DNA of 64,000 nucleotides. It comes from Datnioides undecimradiatus (lineage: Eukaryota; Chordata; Actinopteri; Lobotiformes; Datnioididae). The stretch spans positions 6,924,016-6,988,015 of the forward strand of contig WARS01000011.1 of the NCBI GenBank assembly GCA_008933995.1, given 5' to 3'. Below the pieces are notes generated by a model. That model ran no database searches. It was given only the letters and a program-made list of their open reading frames with translations, and had not been told where the DNA came from. Positions 35,903 to 48,400 of this stretch are shown piece after piece. The position numbers and the translations under genes were made by a program. Positions within the stretch are counted from its first letter, which is position 1. Each line of letters opens with the position of its first letter.

Positions 35903-36104
35903 CTCTGTCTCTGTTCATTTCTCTCTCTCTCTTATTATAACAGTACAAGACAATATAATAACTGGAAGCCTGAGTAAACCAAATAACCAATATAAGTTAG
36001 AATGTTATTTTAATTTCTTGAATTTACAGTTGATTTTTTTCCCCCTCACTGAGTTTATTTCAATTTGGGCAGTAATTGTTTACGACTGACCATTTCATTT
36101 TCCA

Positions 36105-36345
36105 TTATTGTTTTTATTTCTTCTTGTGATTAATTTCACCTCTCAAAGAATAATTATGAGAGGATTGATTTGATTATGCCTTTGTTCTACTCCTATTGGC
36201 TCCATTGACTGAGGGAATGCCATGTTGCCATTTCGAGCGGATATATTTAATGATCACAATCAATGTTAAAGCTCTCTCTAGACTCAACTAACTCAATAAA
36301 TATCTGCCAGGAGGAAATTTACCATCTAACTACGGCAGGCAATAA
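36105..36345. promoter_or_regulatory. A/T-rich complex block, possible conserved element
   Basis: Repeat-free sequence with many paired motifs, e.g. GATTAATTTC, ATAATTATGAGAGG, TTGATTTGATTATG, CCTATTGGC, AATGATCACAATCAATG and CTCAATAAATATC. It looks like developmental enhancer DNA and lies 3.5 kb past wwox. The call rests on texture. Confidence 0.3.
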
Positions 36346-37319
36346 AGTCTTGCTCTCTGTTCTCCTCCCTCCCCCTGTTCTCTTTCCATCTCTCTCTTTT
36401 GAGGATGCCATTGTGATTAAAACTGTTGATCAATTTTCATAAAGTACCACTGTAGAGTCGATGAAAATATTATTTCTTTTCAATATCTGCACATGTGCTT
36501 TGCTTGCAGACTACTTTTCGGACTCAGCCTGTGATAACCGTTTTTTTTAATAAGAAGAAAAATTAGCCGATTATTCCCCCAGACTCCTTTTGTACTTAAT
36601 TAGTGCATTTTAATAAAAAGGAAAAGTCTGCTTGTCAAAATAAAATCTGTTTATGTTATGATGTTATGAGCCTTGTTTTGCAGATTTCTAAAAAATGGTA
36701 TTTTAATTCACTTATGGGATGACAAAACCACTACAGCTTGTGTCTGTCTGTGTGTGCATGTGTGTGTGTGTGTGCACAAAAGGCTGTAGAGGTAAACAGT
36801 ACAGTGGGGCTGTCCCACCTCACTGTGCCAGATGCATTTCTCTCTGAGATGCAATGCACCAGAAGTGCTAAAATAGACATCCTTTACCATTTGGCACACT
36901 TTTAAAACAAGACACTGCTCAGGAACTCACTGCAGAATCAGATGTGAATATTTTTTATGACAGGAAGTACAGCTTTTTAAGTCGTTTTCCCTTTGCACAT
37001 GATGAAAGCCTTGTAATATAAAGACGTTGGAGTTGTTGGCACACGCAACACTCTTTAGTTTGCTTTCAGAATCTCAGAAGCAGCACTGATAACATTTGGA
37101 TTCAGATCGCTGTGATTCAGTGAGCCTCTTCACTATCAAATGCACTTATTTCCCCCTGTAGATCTGCTTGTGCAATCTATAACTTTCTCTGTTTTTATTG
37201 AAGTCTCAACACAGCACCTTTGAGGAAATCCTTCCAGCCCCAAATCCCCAGCGTGTCCTCACTGCTAGACAGCATGACCTTGTAAACCCTGAGTTATTTT
37301 ACTCACCCATTGTGTGAGG

Positions 37320-37780
37320 ATAGAAAGAAAAGAGAGAGAGAGAAAGAGAAAGAGGAGGGACGAGGGGAGAGAAAAAAGAGCTCCTGCCTGTCACAGCTTT
37401 CAAACACAAAGAAAAATGAGCACTTGGGCTGAAGTACAATTATTAGCCCCTGTCTACAGATTCATCACACTATAGAGAGGGAGGGAGAGGGGGGAGAGAT
37501 AGAGAGAGGAGTGGAGCAATAGGTGGAGTCGAGGAAGGTAGGTAAAAGAGCTGTATAGGTAAGGGCAAAGCGATATGGAGGATGGAAAGACAATGAGGAG
37601 AAAAAAAAGAGGAAATAGAAAATAGGGCTGTTACACTGTGAGGGAAAACTGAGAGTGAGCCAGGCAGGGTGCAAGGTGAAGCATGCAAAGCTACCGCAGA
37701 GCTGGGAGAAAAGCGAGAGGGGGAGGGAGGTTTTAAGGAAATAAAAGAGTGAGGAAAAGAGAAAGAGCAAGGCAGAGGTA
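37320..37780. repeat. Long purine-rich (G/A) tract
   Basis: About 460 bases dominated by GAGA, GGAG and AAAGAG, with brief interruptions. The minus-strand open frame through it is serine/leucine/proline-rich for compositional reasons. Confidence 0.65.
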
Positions 37781-37961
37781 AAGGAAGGTAAAATGAAATA
37801 AGAGGATTTGTCAGGCCAGTGGTTGGTGGCTGTAATAAAGCCCGCTAATCTGGGGGAGAACGCTTGGCTGCTCTCACACTGACTCTCTTGACGCCCCACT
37901 TTACCACTGGGCCAAGCCAAGGTCACACACACATACATGCATACATGTGATCATGCCAGCC

Positions 37962-37963
<2 letters not shown>

Positions 37964-37994
<31 letters not shown>
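37964..37994. repeat. (AC)n microsatellite
   Basis: About 15 uninterrupted units. Confidence 0.97.
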
Positions 37995-37998
<4 letters not shown>

Positions 37999-38118
37999 TT
38001 GTGTGCATTGCATTCTTCTTCTAAATGTTTTGCTGTTGTTTGCTGCTGACCTCTCCACATCGTCTCTCACACCTTTTCTGTCCGTGTCACTTGTCTTCTT
38101 GTTAGGCATTACATCCAC

Positions 38119-38145
38119 CACACACACACACACACACACACACAC
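38119..38145. repeat. (AC)n microsatellite
   Basis: About 13 units followed by CATACA variants. Confidence 0.96.
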
Positions 38146-38333
38146 CCATACACATACATACACTCTCTCAGCCATGTTGATTTTGAAATCTCATTTTTCT
38201 CTGTTTCTTAACTGGCTCCGCCGTGGGAATCAATACCTATCAAAACCATTACATAAATACATCTGTCACAGGCAGATAGTAGAGTGGGGATGTAATGTGT
38301 CTGGTTAAGGCCACCATAGGGTGTAAGAAGATA

Positions 38334-38361
38334 TGTGTGTGTGTGTGTGTGTGTGTGTGTT
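38334..38361. repeat. (GT)n microsatellite
   Basis: About 14 uninterrupted units; third dinucleotide array within 400 bases. Confidence 0.96.
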
Positions 38362-39039
38362 CACAGAGGACAGCGAGTGTCATTTTGTGTGACCAGGTGT
38401 GTCGGGCGGTGAGAAAGGTTGTTATTGAGCTGCAGTAAATGGCGCATAACCTGGTGCGTCGCTTGCTTAGCCCCGGCCTCTTGTTCTCTCTGTCTCTTTT
38501 CTGTCAGTCACTGTGTGTGTGTGTGTGTGCATGTAGTCATGAAGGCTGTCCATAAGTTCACAGTGAGTAGTAGTAATGTGGCATTTAGCTGTATTTCATG
38601 TGTTTAGAATCTTTAAAACTTGAAGAGTATTATTTTGAAGGTTTTCAGGGTGAGTTGCCTCAGTTTCAGTACCAACATGATGCTAACGTTCCTGAGGAGA
38701 TGCTTTTCTACACAACCCTTTTTCAAAGACAAGAAGCTACAACATGTCAAATGTTAATTATGTCTCACAAGCTGATACAGATAAACAGTTTAAAACTGCA
38801 AAATGATGATTTAAACCAGGAGCTGTCTGGTCAAAGAATAAGTAAACAATATTATTAATCTGACCAGACTTCAGTTTTCAGTTCAAGTGTTGCAGAACCA
38901 TTTTGGTTGGTCCCTAAAAAGAACTGAGCTCAAAAACATGTAATACATCAAGAGCCTCAACTATACCGTGTGTTCTGCCTCTTTTTCCCCTCATCATCTT
39001 TTCATGCTGTGATTTTCCCACCTCACTTCTCTGACAGCG

Positions 39040-39300
39040 CAGACCGTGATTGACGGTGTGATGCAGATTTACTTGTCATGCTGAAATAGCACAATAACCT
39101 GCGCGCAGATAATCACCTCATTGAGAATCGCTCCGGCCTCTCTCCACTCACAATTACTATTGTGTATTTGATCATATAACCACTCTCCAACAATGCACTT
39201 AATGGGCTTATTGGCAGCGGACCAGAAGTTGCTTGTAAATAAGCCTGATGGTGTTTGATTCTAATAAATTAGGCTCATATATGCAAACACGGTAAAATCA
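39040..39300. promoter_or_regulatory. Complex repeat-free block, possible conserved element
   Basis: Mixed sequence with GTGATTGACGG, GATAATCACCTCATTGAG, CACAATTACTATTGTG (a near-palindrome), GCACTTAATGGGC and TCTAATAAATTAGG. There are no simple repeats. Among the best enhancer-like textures downstream of wwox; untested. Confidence 0.3.
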
Positions 39301-41151
39301 TAACAATATCCAAATGTGTGTAGGCAGAGGTGGCGTGGTGACAGGTGGAGATTTATGCTGCTACCAACTGGCTGGCCTCATCACTCACTCAGCTATCTTC
39401 AACTTTTTTTATTTGTTTAATTTCCAAATGTGATTGCTCCACCACTCCCGCTCATGCTGATAAATGCAAAGGATCATGGGTAGAGGAGGCCAAGATTAAT
39501 ACCCATAATTTTTCAACTGGACTAATCAAAAAAAGAAGAAGAGGAAGAAAGAAAGGAATGTGCTAAGAGCTCTGAGGAGGAATAAAAGCCTCTTCTGTGC
39601 GGCATGATGTAACCGACTGCTGTAAGGTAAATAAATGTAGGTTCACACAGTGCATTTTCTCTCTGTCTCTCTCCCTAATTGGAGCTTTTTGGGTTGAAAA
39701 GCCTTTTAACCAAATAAAAAACAGAGCCAAAATAGACAGCACTGAAAAGGCTCCATGACCTCATAGCTTCATTTCTGTCATATTATTTACCTGCATAATG
39801 TGACTTCCCACTGTTTTATTATCTATTCTGTGAGATACAACTCCCCTGTGGGTACTGAAGGTTACACACGCACGTTGTCTCTTTTGAATGTCTTTTAAGG
39901 TCTTAAAAATGTTGCCATTTACACTTCATTCAACCCTTATTTACTGGTCCTTAGCTCTCTTTTGCACCCCGTGAGCACAGAGACCACAAGGCTGAAGAGC
40001 TACACGAACGCAAAACAGTAAAACAGACAAAATTGCACCTGAAGTAGAAGATAGAGCTCAATAAATGGAGTTAAAGTAAATGGCAGTAAATTTAATGAGC
40101 AATAAATAATTTTAAGCACAAGAATATGGGGAAAAGGCCTAATTAACCTGACAGTGCTACCAATATCAACAATAACAACCTGCTCTATAAGAGGATACTC
40201 TGTTTTTGTGTAGCATCATTAAGAAACACTGGTTGGTAACTCAGGAAGAATAGAAATGTGTGTGTTCATGTGAACTGTAAGTGTGTGTGTGTGTGTGAGT
40301 GAGTGTTATAAATGGAAGGGAGAAGAGTCACCTCTCAAAAACACACTCGCATACCTACGAGATTAATTACAAGTACCGTGAATCACTGCACAATTAATTA
40401 ACTCATCCTTAGTAATGAGTGTGTGTGTATGTGTGAGCAAGTGTGAGCATGTGTGAGTGAACTGTGCGTACTGTGTGTCACACAGACAGCCCCTCCATCT
40501 CTCCACCTCTCGCCCTGTCCCCTCTCTAATTGCTTCCCTCTCTATTAAAATGCAGTCTGCTGTGACATCACTCAGCAGGCCAGGGCACTGGGCAAACCAC
40601 ACTCACACACACTGATATGTACACACAGTTTGTTTTATAGAGCATGATGTGTGTGGATTTAAGGGAAGACTAGGGGATGTTAAGAGAAAATGTGAATTTT
40701 TGTCTCTTTAAAGGCAAATTTAGTCTCAGTGACAGTCAACCTGTGATGTCACCCACAGTGAGCCACCGCTATTTTGTACACATTCTTTTCATTTTCTCTT
40801 TTATGTGAAAATCACAACTTTTTATGACTATATTTGTAGTCAAAAGAGTTGAATTTCCTGATATATATTATTTGTTTTAATCTGAAGATATTTGTGTTTC
40901 TGTATTATTGTTTGTCAGGTAGTGTAGCCAACAGCAAGTAAATATTATACTATATATTATACTATTATACTACAGCAGCACATTATAGTGCATCAGTCGA
41001 AGCGATATTTATTCATATTTTGACTGCAATTCAACCAAATTCAAGATGAAAAACACGACAGTAAACCAGCAACTAATGTCTGATACCCCCTCCACACCCT
41101 CTTTCTCTCATTCTCTCTCTCTCAGAGCTAATCTGATTGGTGCATAAATCA

Positions 41152-41165
41152 TGCTGACATCAGCA
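41152..41165. promoter_or_regulatory. Near-perfect C-MARE (Maf recognition element)
   Basis: TGCTGACATCAGCA differs from the consensus CRE-type Maf recognition element TGCTGACGTCAGCA at one central base, with both TGC/GCA flanks intact. Large Maf proteins need those flanks, and an A/T-rich 5' flank (ATAAATCA here) favours binding. A CCAAT box in reverse (ATTGG) is 12 bases upstream. The setting is the presumed wwox-maf interval. Confidence 0.5.
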
Positions 41166-41378
41166 AGGGTGGAAGTTGGCCTACTCCTGCACACACACAC
41201 ACACACAGTCGGAGGCTCCTCTGTGAGGTGAGAGCAGCGATGTGCTCCACGGTGATCATGAGGACAGTGGATAACAGATCTCTCTTTTATCATTCTCTGA
41301 CTTTCCCTGACATTTAAAAAGCCATTAACACCACTGAGATTCACCCTCGTGTACATTTCATATGGAAGCACCCCCCCG

Positions 41379-41380
<2 letters not shown>

Positions 41381-41413
<33 letters not shown>
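41381..41413. repeat. (AC)n microsatellite
   Basis: About 16 uninterrupted units. Confidence 0.97.
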
Positions 41414-41414
<1 letters not shown>

Positions 41415-41639
41415 TTGCTTGCCACTCACTCACAGCGTTTCTACACACTTGCGAGTGTGTGTGGGAATGATCTCAGTGATAACACAAAGCCCAAATGACA
41501 CAGACAGAGCAGTGAATTATACCTTAATAAGCTTTTCACACCTGCCCTCCGTTTCTGTAAGATTAAAGAAAAGAGATCCAGCACACCGCTGGTGTATTTT
41601 AATAGTGGTAAGATGCAGCTAGTGATACACTTATTGATC

Positions 41640-42115
41640 TCTTGTTGAAATCAATGAGGATTTGGGGCATTGATATCCTTGATCAGAATGCAGACCTTCC
41701 CCCTCGGTCCCCCTCGCCGTCCCCTGACATGGTGACAAATGGACTGTAAGTGGCTGTTGTGTTGGAATGACTGCCTTTGTGAATGGTAATTATCCACCAA
41801 TTCAGCCATATATACATGGGTATACTGTAAACACTAACAGCATAATAGTATTTGCTGCTGAGCACTGTATTAATTTATGGCCCATTATTGTAAAGCCCAT
41901 CGTTACAATGCGAGGGAGCATTTATTGTAATCGGAGGACTGATACAGAATGGAAGCACTGCTAATGTATGTAATGTACTCACACAAGCAGTCTGCCTGAC
42001 ATAACTGTACAGTAGCTAATGCAGCGAATGACATACGGCCTCACTCTTTGTTGTTAGCGTTTATTAGTGGCGAAACGGAGGCCTGAGTGTGAAACAGCTA
42101 TCAGCTAATTATATT
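41640..42115. promoter_or_regulatory. Long complex repeat-free block, possible conserved element
   Basis: About 475 bases without simple repeats. It contains many A/T cores (GGTAATTATCC, CATAATAGTATTTGC, GTATTAATTTATGG, CAGCTAATTATATTCC), regularly interspersed TGTAA/TTACA motifs, and CCATTATTGTAA followed by a TTATTGTAATC copy. It has the strongest enhancer-like texture in the window and lies 0.5 kb from the C-MARE. Confidence 0.35.
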
Positions 42116-43559
42116 CCATAGTGTCTGCGCAGAAAACAAGAAGCAAACATGCACTGCAGTGATACAGTGGTCACCCCACCACTTAATCTGCAAGATATTA
42201 ACATGAAACTAAAACGTGAGCGCACAGCGTGTCCGGGGCCTGCAGTATGAGTCATGACTAGCAGTGATATACAGCAGATACAGATATTGAGCTCAGTCAT
42301 TTAAATGCATGTTATTGTAACTCTGCAGATGGCAGAGGTACTTTTTGTGATTATGGATTGGGCCTTTTTTAACTCCTCTGAAAATGGCATTAAATCTCCT
42401 GGCCCCCGGGGCGTACCAAGACGTTTAGAAGACAGGAGACATGTTTGCATTTGGAAAATGCATGAGATAGGGGAAAAAGAGAGGAGAGACAAAGTCAGAG
42501 AGGGCTTCAGGGAAGGGTTGACTCATGGTTTCAGGCACAAGGGGTCACGGTTGTGAAATAACTGGCATATTCAAAGATAAAAGGGTGAAAAATTACATGA
42601 GGGAAGAGATGGGTCTTAGAAATATTCAGACAGATCTAATGTCAAGAGGAGAGGCAAAAACACTGGACGTTTGAAGGCAGAGAAAGGTTCGATGCGCTGC
42701 TCGATGTCTGTAAAACATGCTCCTCAAGCAGTGTTTGTATTTTTTATTCTGTGTATGTGTGTCTGCTCCTGAGAAGGTATTGCAGGATGAATGTGTTTTT
42801 TTGGGTTTTTTTTTTTACTTTGGGGCAGCTCAAGCTTGGAGCATGTGTTCGAAACAACAGCTAGAGCCTGGGTAAATACTTTACTGAGTGAAAGATGAAG
42901 AAGAGGAGGAGGTGGTGGAGGAGGAAAGGCTCTAAACAAAGAGAGCCCCATTCTCTCTATCATCTCCTATGAAGGTCTGCTCAGCTGAAGATATAGCGCT
43001 GACAGAGTTTGACTCGCTCTTAGCTGCACTTTTAATGCTGCGGGCCAAACAAGCCTGCGAGTCTAGATAGTAGGTGTACTTACTCACATCTGTTTTCATC
43101 ATGTGTGAGAAAGTTTGGCATTAATTCACATCACCGTTATTAGAGTTTCCACTCACGCTGATATGCGGCTGCGTTTATCTTCGCTCATGAACATAATGAG
43201 CTCAAAGACTGAAGATGCGCCCCTGGAGTGATGCGTTGTTTATCATTCCCTCTCCACTTGAGTTCTATTTTGTCTATCATCCTCCTCAGTGCATCATTTT
43301 GTATTCAGTGCAGTGTTATACAGTAGTGGCTGGTCTCTGTTGTGCTGTGTTGCAGAGGAGTGTAATGCACTGGGTCTCACCCCGTGTCCATCACTCTGCC
43401 TGCTGTAAGTCAGGCAGGCAGCCAGACAACCTCCCACCAGAGAGAAATAGATGAATGGTGGGATTTGGAAGATATGCACAACAAGAAGAGGGTGGAGGGG
43501 TGGAGGAGGGGGTGCTGCTATGACTCAGAGCGTTGATGCTACGTCAAAAGTTGATTTGA

Positions 43560-43800
43560 AAATTGTTTAGAGAAAGAAAGAGAGGCATAAGGTGAAAGAG
43601 CCAGAGGGGAGGAGGTAAAGAGAGGAGGAGAGAAAGAGGAGTGTCACAAAGATATAATCATGAATGGCTATGAGAGAGGAGTGAGCGAGCATGGAGAGAG
43701 ACCCAGTGAGTTATGGGAGAGGTAGAGTGAGTGAGATGGTGGAGAGAGGGAAGCGAGACAGACAGGATGAGTTATAGACCCAGAGAGGTAGAGAGAGCTT
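43560..43800. repeat. Purine-rich tract with an internal duplicated phrase
   Basis: A G/A-dominated block. GAGTTATGGGAGAGGTAGAG (43708) recurs as GAGTTATAGACCCAGAGAGG and TAGAG (43769), about 61 bases later, and a GTGATAGACCCAAAG relative is at 43866. This suggests a decayed minisatellite. Confidence 0.5.
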
Positions 43801-44098
43801 TCACACATGGAGACAACCTGGTGATTTAGGGCTAAAGGACACAGAGACAAGCTCTGCTGCGAAAGGTGATAGACCCAAAGACTAGAAACAGATCCACTGC
43901 AACACTACAGCGTCGTCTGTGTCAGCACTAGAGCATCTGTGCCTCCGCTCTTATCTTATCTACGCAAGCATTCATGCACCGCATGTTATGAAGACTAAAG
44001 CATCACAAGAGCACTTCACTGTGCCAGAGACACACTTTCAACTGAGGGCGGTAAGCTCATGTTTATCTTGTGTATCCTGATGAAATGATAATGTACAC

Positions 44099-44137
44099 AC
44101 ACAGACAGACAGACACACACACACACACACACACACA
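44099..44137. repeat. (ACAG)n then (AC)n compound microsatellite
   Basis: About three ACAG units pass into about 12 AC units. Confidence 0.93.
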
Positions 44138-44279
44138 GAGTCCTGCTCTAAGAGAAAAATACAAAAGTGAAAGAAAAAAAAACGGCGCTTCAAAAATGAC
44201 CCAGTGATCTGACCTCCCTCTGAAAAAACAACATAGTTTGTTGGTGCCTTTTAAAGTGCAGTGACTGTTACAAAAATTA

Positions 44280-44450
44280 TAATTAAAGGCATAGTTCAGG
44301 TTTTCGGGGGGGGGGGGGGGGGTGAATGATTTACTTATTTATAGACAGTGTATTAGCCTCAGTAGATGTCGATCAGCGGGCCCCAGTTTGGGGAAGCAGC
44401 AGGAGTCCCAATGTAGAAAGCAAAGCTATGTCCTGCTGGTTTGCAGCATA
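44280..44450 (+). mobile_element. Diverged fish dispersed repeat containing a G17 run
   Basis: AATTAAAGGCATAGTTCAGG, TTTACTTATTTATAGACAGT, GTATTAGCCTCAGTAGATG, TCGATCAGCGGGCCCCAGTT and TGGGGAAGCAGCAGGAGT appear in the order of a common fish repeat I recall (GGCATAGTTCAGGTTTT and, later, GTATTACCTACAGTAGATG). No coding capacity. A 17-base G run (44306-44322) sits inside it. Confidence 0.65.
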
Positions 44451-45172
44451 AAAGGTGTTTTATATTTAAATTGTATATATTTACTGCTTTACTTTGCGAT
44501 CTGACTGGAAACTGAAGTATTTTACCTTTGCTGGTTTACAGTTCAGTAGGCCTTTTTAGACACTTTTTGCCTGGCTTGGTTTTTCAATATGAGGAGGCCT
44601 TTTGCCTTTGTCGGGGTTATTTTTTTCAAGCTTAACAGACACGTGTAAAATTGGTGGAGCTCAGCTTTGAGATGAATGAGAGACTGCGGTTATTGTTAAA
44701 AGAAAACAATGTTGACGAGGTAACGTGATGAACAGTCACACGCTTTCCTCCCACAGCAGCTGTTCCTAAGAGGGTTTTGTGTCCAATGCCTACATTTTCC
44801 AGTGAGGACAAGTCCCTAAACAGAGCTCGAGAATATGCCAGAACACCTGCTCAGTACCCTCACTGGGCCTGACACGACAGTAAGACTGTTTATCTACAAA
44901 GACCATTGTAGTTTGAGTAAACCAGTCATAATTGTATCTGTGCACGTAGGTGTGTGTTGGTACAGAGAGCTTTTCTAGCTGCAGGTATTTGTATGGCAGC
45001 GCGGTCGTGTCCATATTTGGGCGGTGTGAGGCGGTCACTAATCCATCTGACCTTCTGGCTCATTTGCATGCGCCAGCCCCCCCCATGACTGAGAGATGCC
45101 ATGACCTTTATTAGCTAATTAAGAAACATAACAGAAATAAACCTGACAGAATGAGAATGGACATGTACCCGT

Positions 45173-45210
45173 ACACACACACACACACACACACACACTC
45201 TCTCTCTCTC
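45173..45210. repeat. (AC)n-(TC)n compound microsatellite
   Basis: About 13 AC units followed by about 6 TC units. Confidence 0.95.
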
Positions 45211-45409
45211 AACGTGGCTGCCGACAGAATGAGGATGGGGAGTAAAGAGAGCAGACAGGAGACAGACTGGGAAAAAAGACATTAGCAAACAGAAATTTGG
45301 CATTCATCAGATGAAAACAACAACAGATACATTTCCACATACAACTGTGTGCAGATTCCCCGTAATGTTCCCTGCAACAGCGAGTCCTCTCGAAGGAAGT
45401 CTTACCACA

Positions 45410-45412
<3 letters not shown>

Positions 45413-45444
<32 letters not shown>
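45413..45444. repeat. (AC)n microsatellite
   Basis: About 16 uninterrupted units. Confidence 0.97.
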
Positions 45445-45446
<2 letters not shown>

Positions 45447-48400
45447 AATCGTTACATTTGCCAGCAGACATTCAAGCATTATAGTATTATAGAAGTAGTT
45501 TCTCTTAATCACATACTGAGCTCCTTTAAATCTCTGTGTGCTGGAATAAGAGAGGCAAATCTCTCTGTCTCTGCTGTCTGCTGCCACTTAAGTGTAGTCA
45601 GCCTCTTGTTCTCTCCTCCCTCTCCCACTAAGGACTCATAATAAGCAGCTCGACCCCCCAGGCTATAGAGAGGGAGGTGTGTGTATGTGTGTGTGTGTCC
45701 TCACATGGCAGACAGACAGCAGCAGGACAAACAAGATTGCAAGGATAAAATCACACACACCAACTACAGTGCATGCAAAACATACCCACAAATGTCTGCA
45801 CACATTCGCACTGATGAAAATAATTTCAGCGCACATTTGCGTGTACACACAATTGAATATACACAGACACACAAATTGGGGGTGTTATCTCGCACACCTT
45901 CCCAGTGTTCATTGTGTGTTAATCTGTGCTGTAATCTGTGGAGTGGGCAGATTATCATCTGATAAACACCATTTTGAGGTTTGTAGAATTACGCAATCAA
46001 CTTCTCTCCCACAGTACATCACAGAGCTAAAGATGTGTACATTCACACACACGCACACACACACACCCACATATATGCTTGATGCCGATGCTGCTAAAGT
46101 AGATGTTGACATATTTTATTTTATTTGCATGTCATTTGCACTATATTTTGCAAAATGTGTGCTCACACTAAAAACTACGTTGTGATACTATTTACATGTG
46201 AATTTAAAATATGGAGAGTTGAGGAAAACAAAAAACTAAAAACAAGTGATACATGCATTATTAATTAACACCCACAGTCTGTTTCCATGACTGCTTCAAA
46301 GAAAAGGAGCAAGATGAAGGGAGGAAGGTGAGAGACTGTGAGAGACTGAATGAACTGAGGAACTGAGAAACATGAATGGATGGATGGAAAAAGGAGAGAC
46401 AGATTGAAGGCTGCGACCTCTCAGTGCTACAGTGTGTCAGTCTGTCTCTGTCACAATGACAGGTCTGCAACAGTGGGAACCCTGAACAGCTTGGCCCACT
46501 CTGCTGCACACAGGGGCTTCACATGCTGACAGACAGAGCCAAGGGCTGTCCTGTCCACAGCATATCACAGTCTGCAGAGAAGCCCCACGCTCGGACTGCC
46601 TATCTAACGGCAACAGCCCACCCTCCTGTTGTCATCACCTACATGTACGCGGAAAACATTTTGACACAGAGTATGTGTGAATATGACGGCCTGCACCATT
46701 TCTGAAAAATCTGGAAATGAAAGTTGAGATGTTTGTACTAGTTTTGAGAAATTGGAAGCTGAGCAGTTTAAATTAAATTCCTGCCTGCCGAGCAGGACAC
46801 CAGAGAATTTCCTGTGTCTGGAGCTCATTTTGAAACATAAATGAACCAAAGGTGTGCAGTGGGATCAATGCAAGAAAGCACAAGAAATTGTTGTTGTAGT
46901 TTGTCATAGTTTGTTGTTCAATATCATAGAGAGAGGAGGGGCTTGTACACCTTGACTCCACTTTTCCCTGCCATTGTATGTAAGTCATCAAGTTATTATT
47001 TTTGAAGCCTGAATTACACTGAGTTACCAGGTAAATCTGTCCAGTTTAATGGATCCAATATAGCAGCACTGCAGCATATTCTTTGCTAAGCCAATAACAT
47101 TTGCATTTGCTTACACTGTGTCAGAAAGATTGATTGATTCACCTCTTAGACTACATGTACTTCAAGGTTGCATTAGCTTTTATTTAGGGGTGTTTCCAGT
47201 GCAACATCAGCACTAACCTCAATTTTGCATTTGAGCTTGTAAACCGGTCTTTCTGTCAACTTTCATTGCAGAGTGTGCAGTGATTGGCTGGTTTTTCACA
47301 TACACAAAAAATGTTAGAGACAGTTATTGCTGACCTGGTTTTCATTAAGATCTTTATTACTTTCTCAATTGTAAAGACAACAGTGAGGGTGACAAAGACA
47401 AAGAGGAGGATGAGGGAAGAAGTCACACGGTCACAAAACATGAACGACTGTCTGTTAACCAAATATGAGAAATGGATAGCATAACACGTGATCGAGACTG
47501 CACAATATTTTAAAAAGAAATGAATTAATCTGACTGAGCCATCGTATTGGTGGCATCGTCAAGGTAGAAATGTAAAGTCAAGCTATGCTACCATAGCATT
47601 ATGACTCATCAAACACAGGTGATATGGGTAACTTTGCTTTCCTGTGATTACTGAAATGAAAACCTCTAGGCCGGTGCTGCTATCTGTCATGACAAGTCCA
47701 CATGTCTGTCTGAGAAAAAAAGTTGTGTGCATCTAATTAATTTGAGAATAATTCGAAAACTAATAATAAGAAAACATTTAAGGAACCACTTGTTTAAATA
47801 AAGAAACACTAAGCTGAAATGATCCCAGAGAGAAAACTAGTTCAATGAAGTGACATAAGACAGAACTTGTGTGTTTTAAACAAATTATTTGTCTATGCAT
47901 TGCCTCTGCGTCTTTGTGCTGTTGCGTTTTCTCCTGTGTCTTTCCCTCTATGTCCCCACTCGTCTGTCTGTGTGGGCTTCCTCTGCCTTCCTTTTTGTTT
48001 GTTTGTCACTCTGCCTCTGTACTGTGATGACTGAGGCTGTGATTTTTATCCTCCCAACATTCCAGTAAATACTCAGACAAAACGCAGCGCACTCCGAGGA
48101 GCCTCAGGCCAGGGCAATCAATCAGGGAGAAAACAACACAGAGATCAGGCTGTTTCTGCTCCATAAAACAGCCTTCAGAACAACAGCAGCCATTCAGTGT
48201 CTGCGATGTAGAATTAATACTCTCTCGCTTTCTCTTTTGGTATTTTTCTGCCATCCTCCCTCTCAATCACTACACCAAAAACTGCCACAAATCCTGTGGT
48301 GAGAGCAGTAAAGAGAGTGAGAGTGCGTCTTCCTTCCTGTATTATTTGCCCAGCAGGTTGTTGGCACAACCAGTTTTCCCCAAGAAAACCTGGACTTGAA

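Noticed and set aside
38598-38858. 86-codon plus-strand frame with a normal-looking amino-acid mix
   Set aside because: Looks less repetitive, but has no convincing acceptor or donor, no promoter and no resemblance to a known protein.
45679-46185. 168-codon plus-strand frame
   Set aside because: His/Thr repeats from CACACA; no conserved motif.
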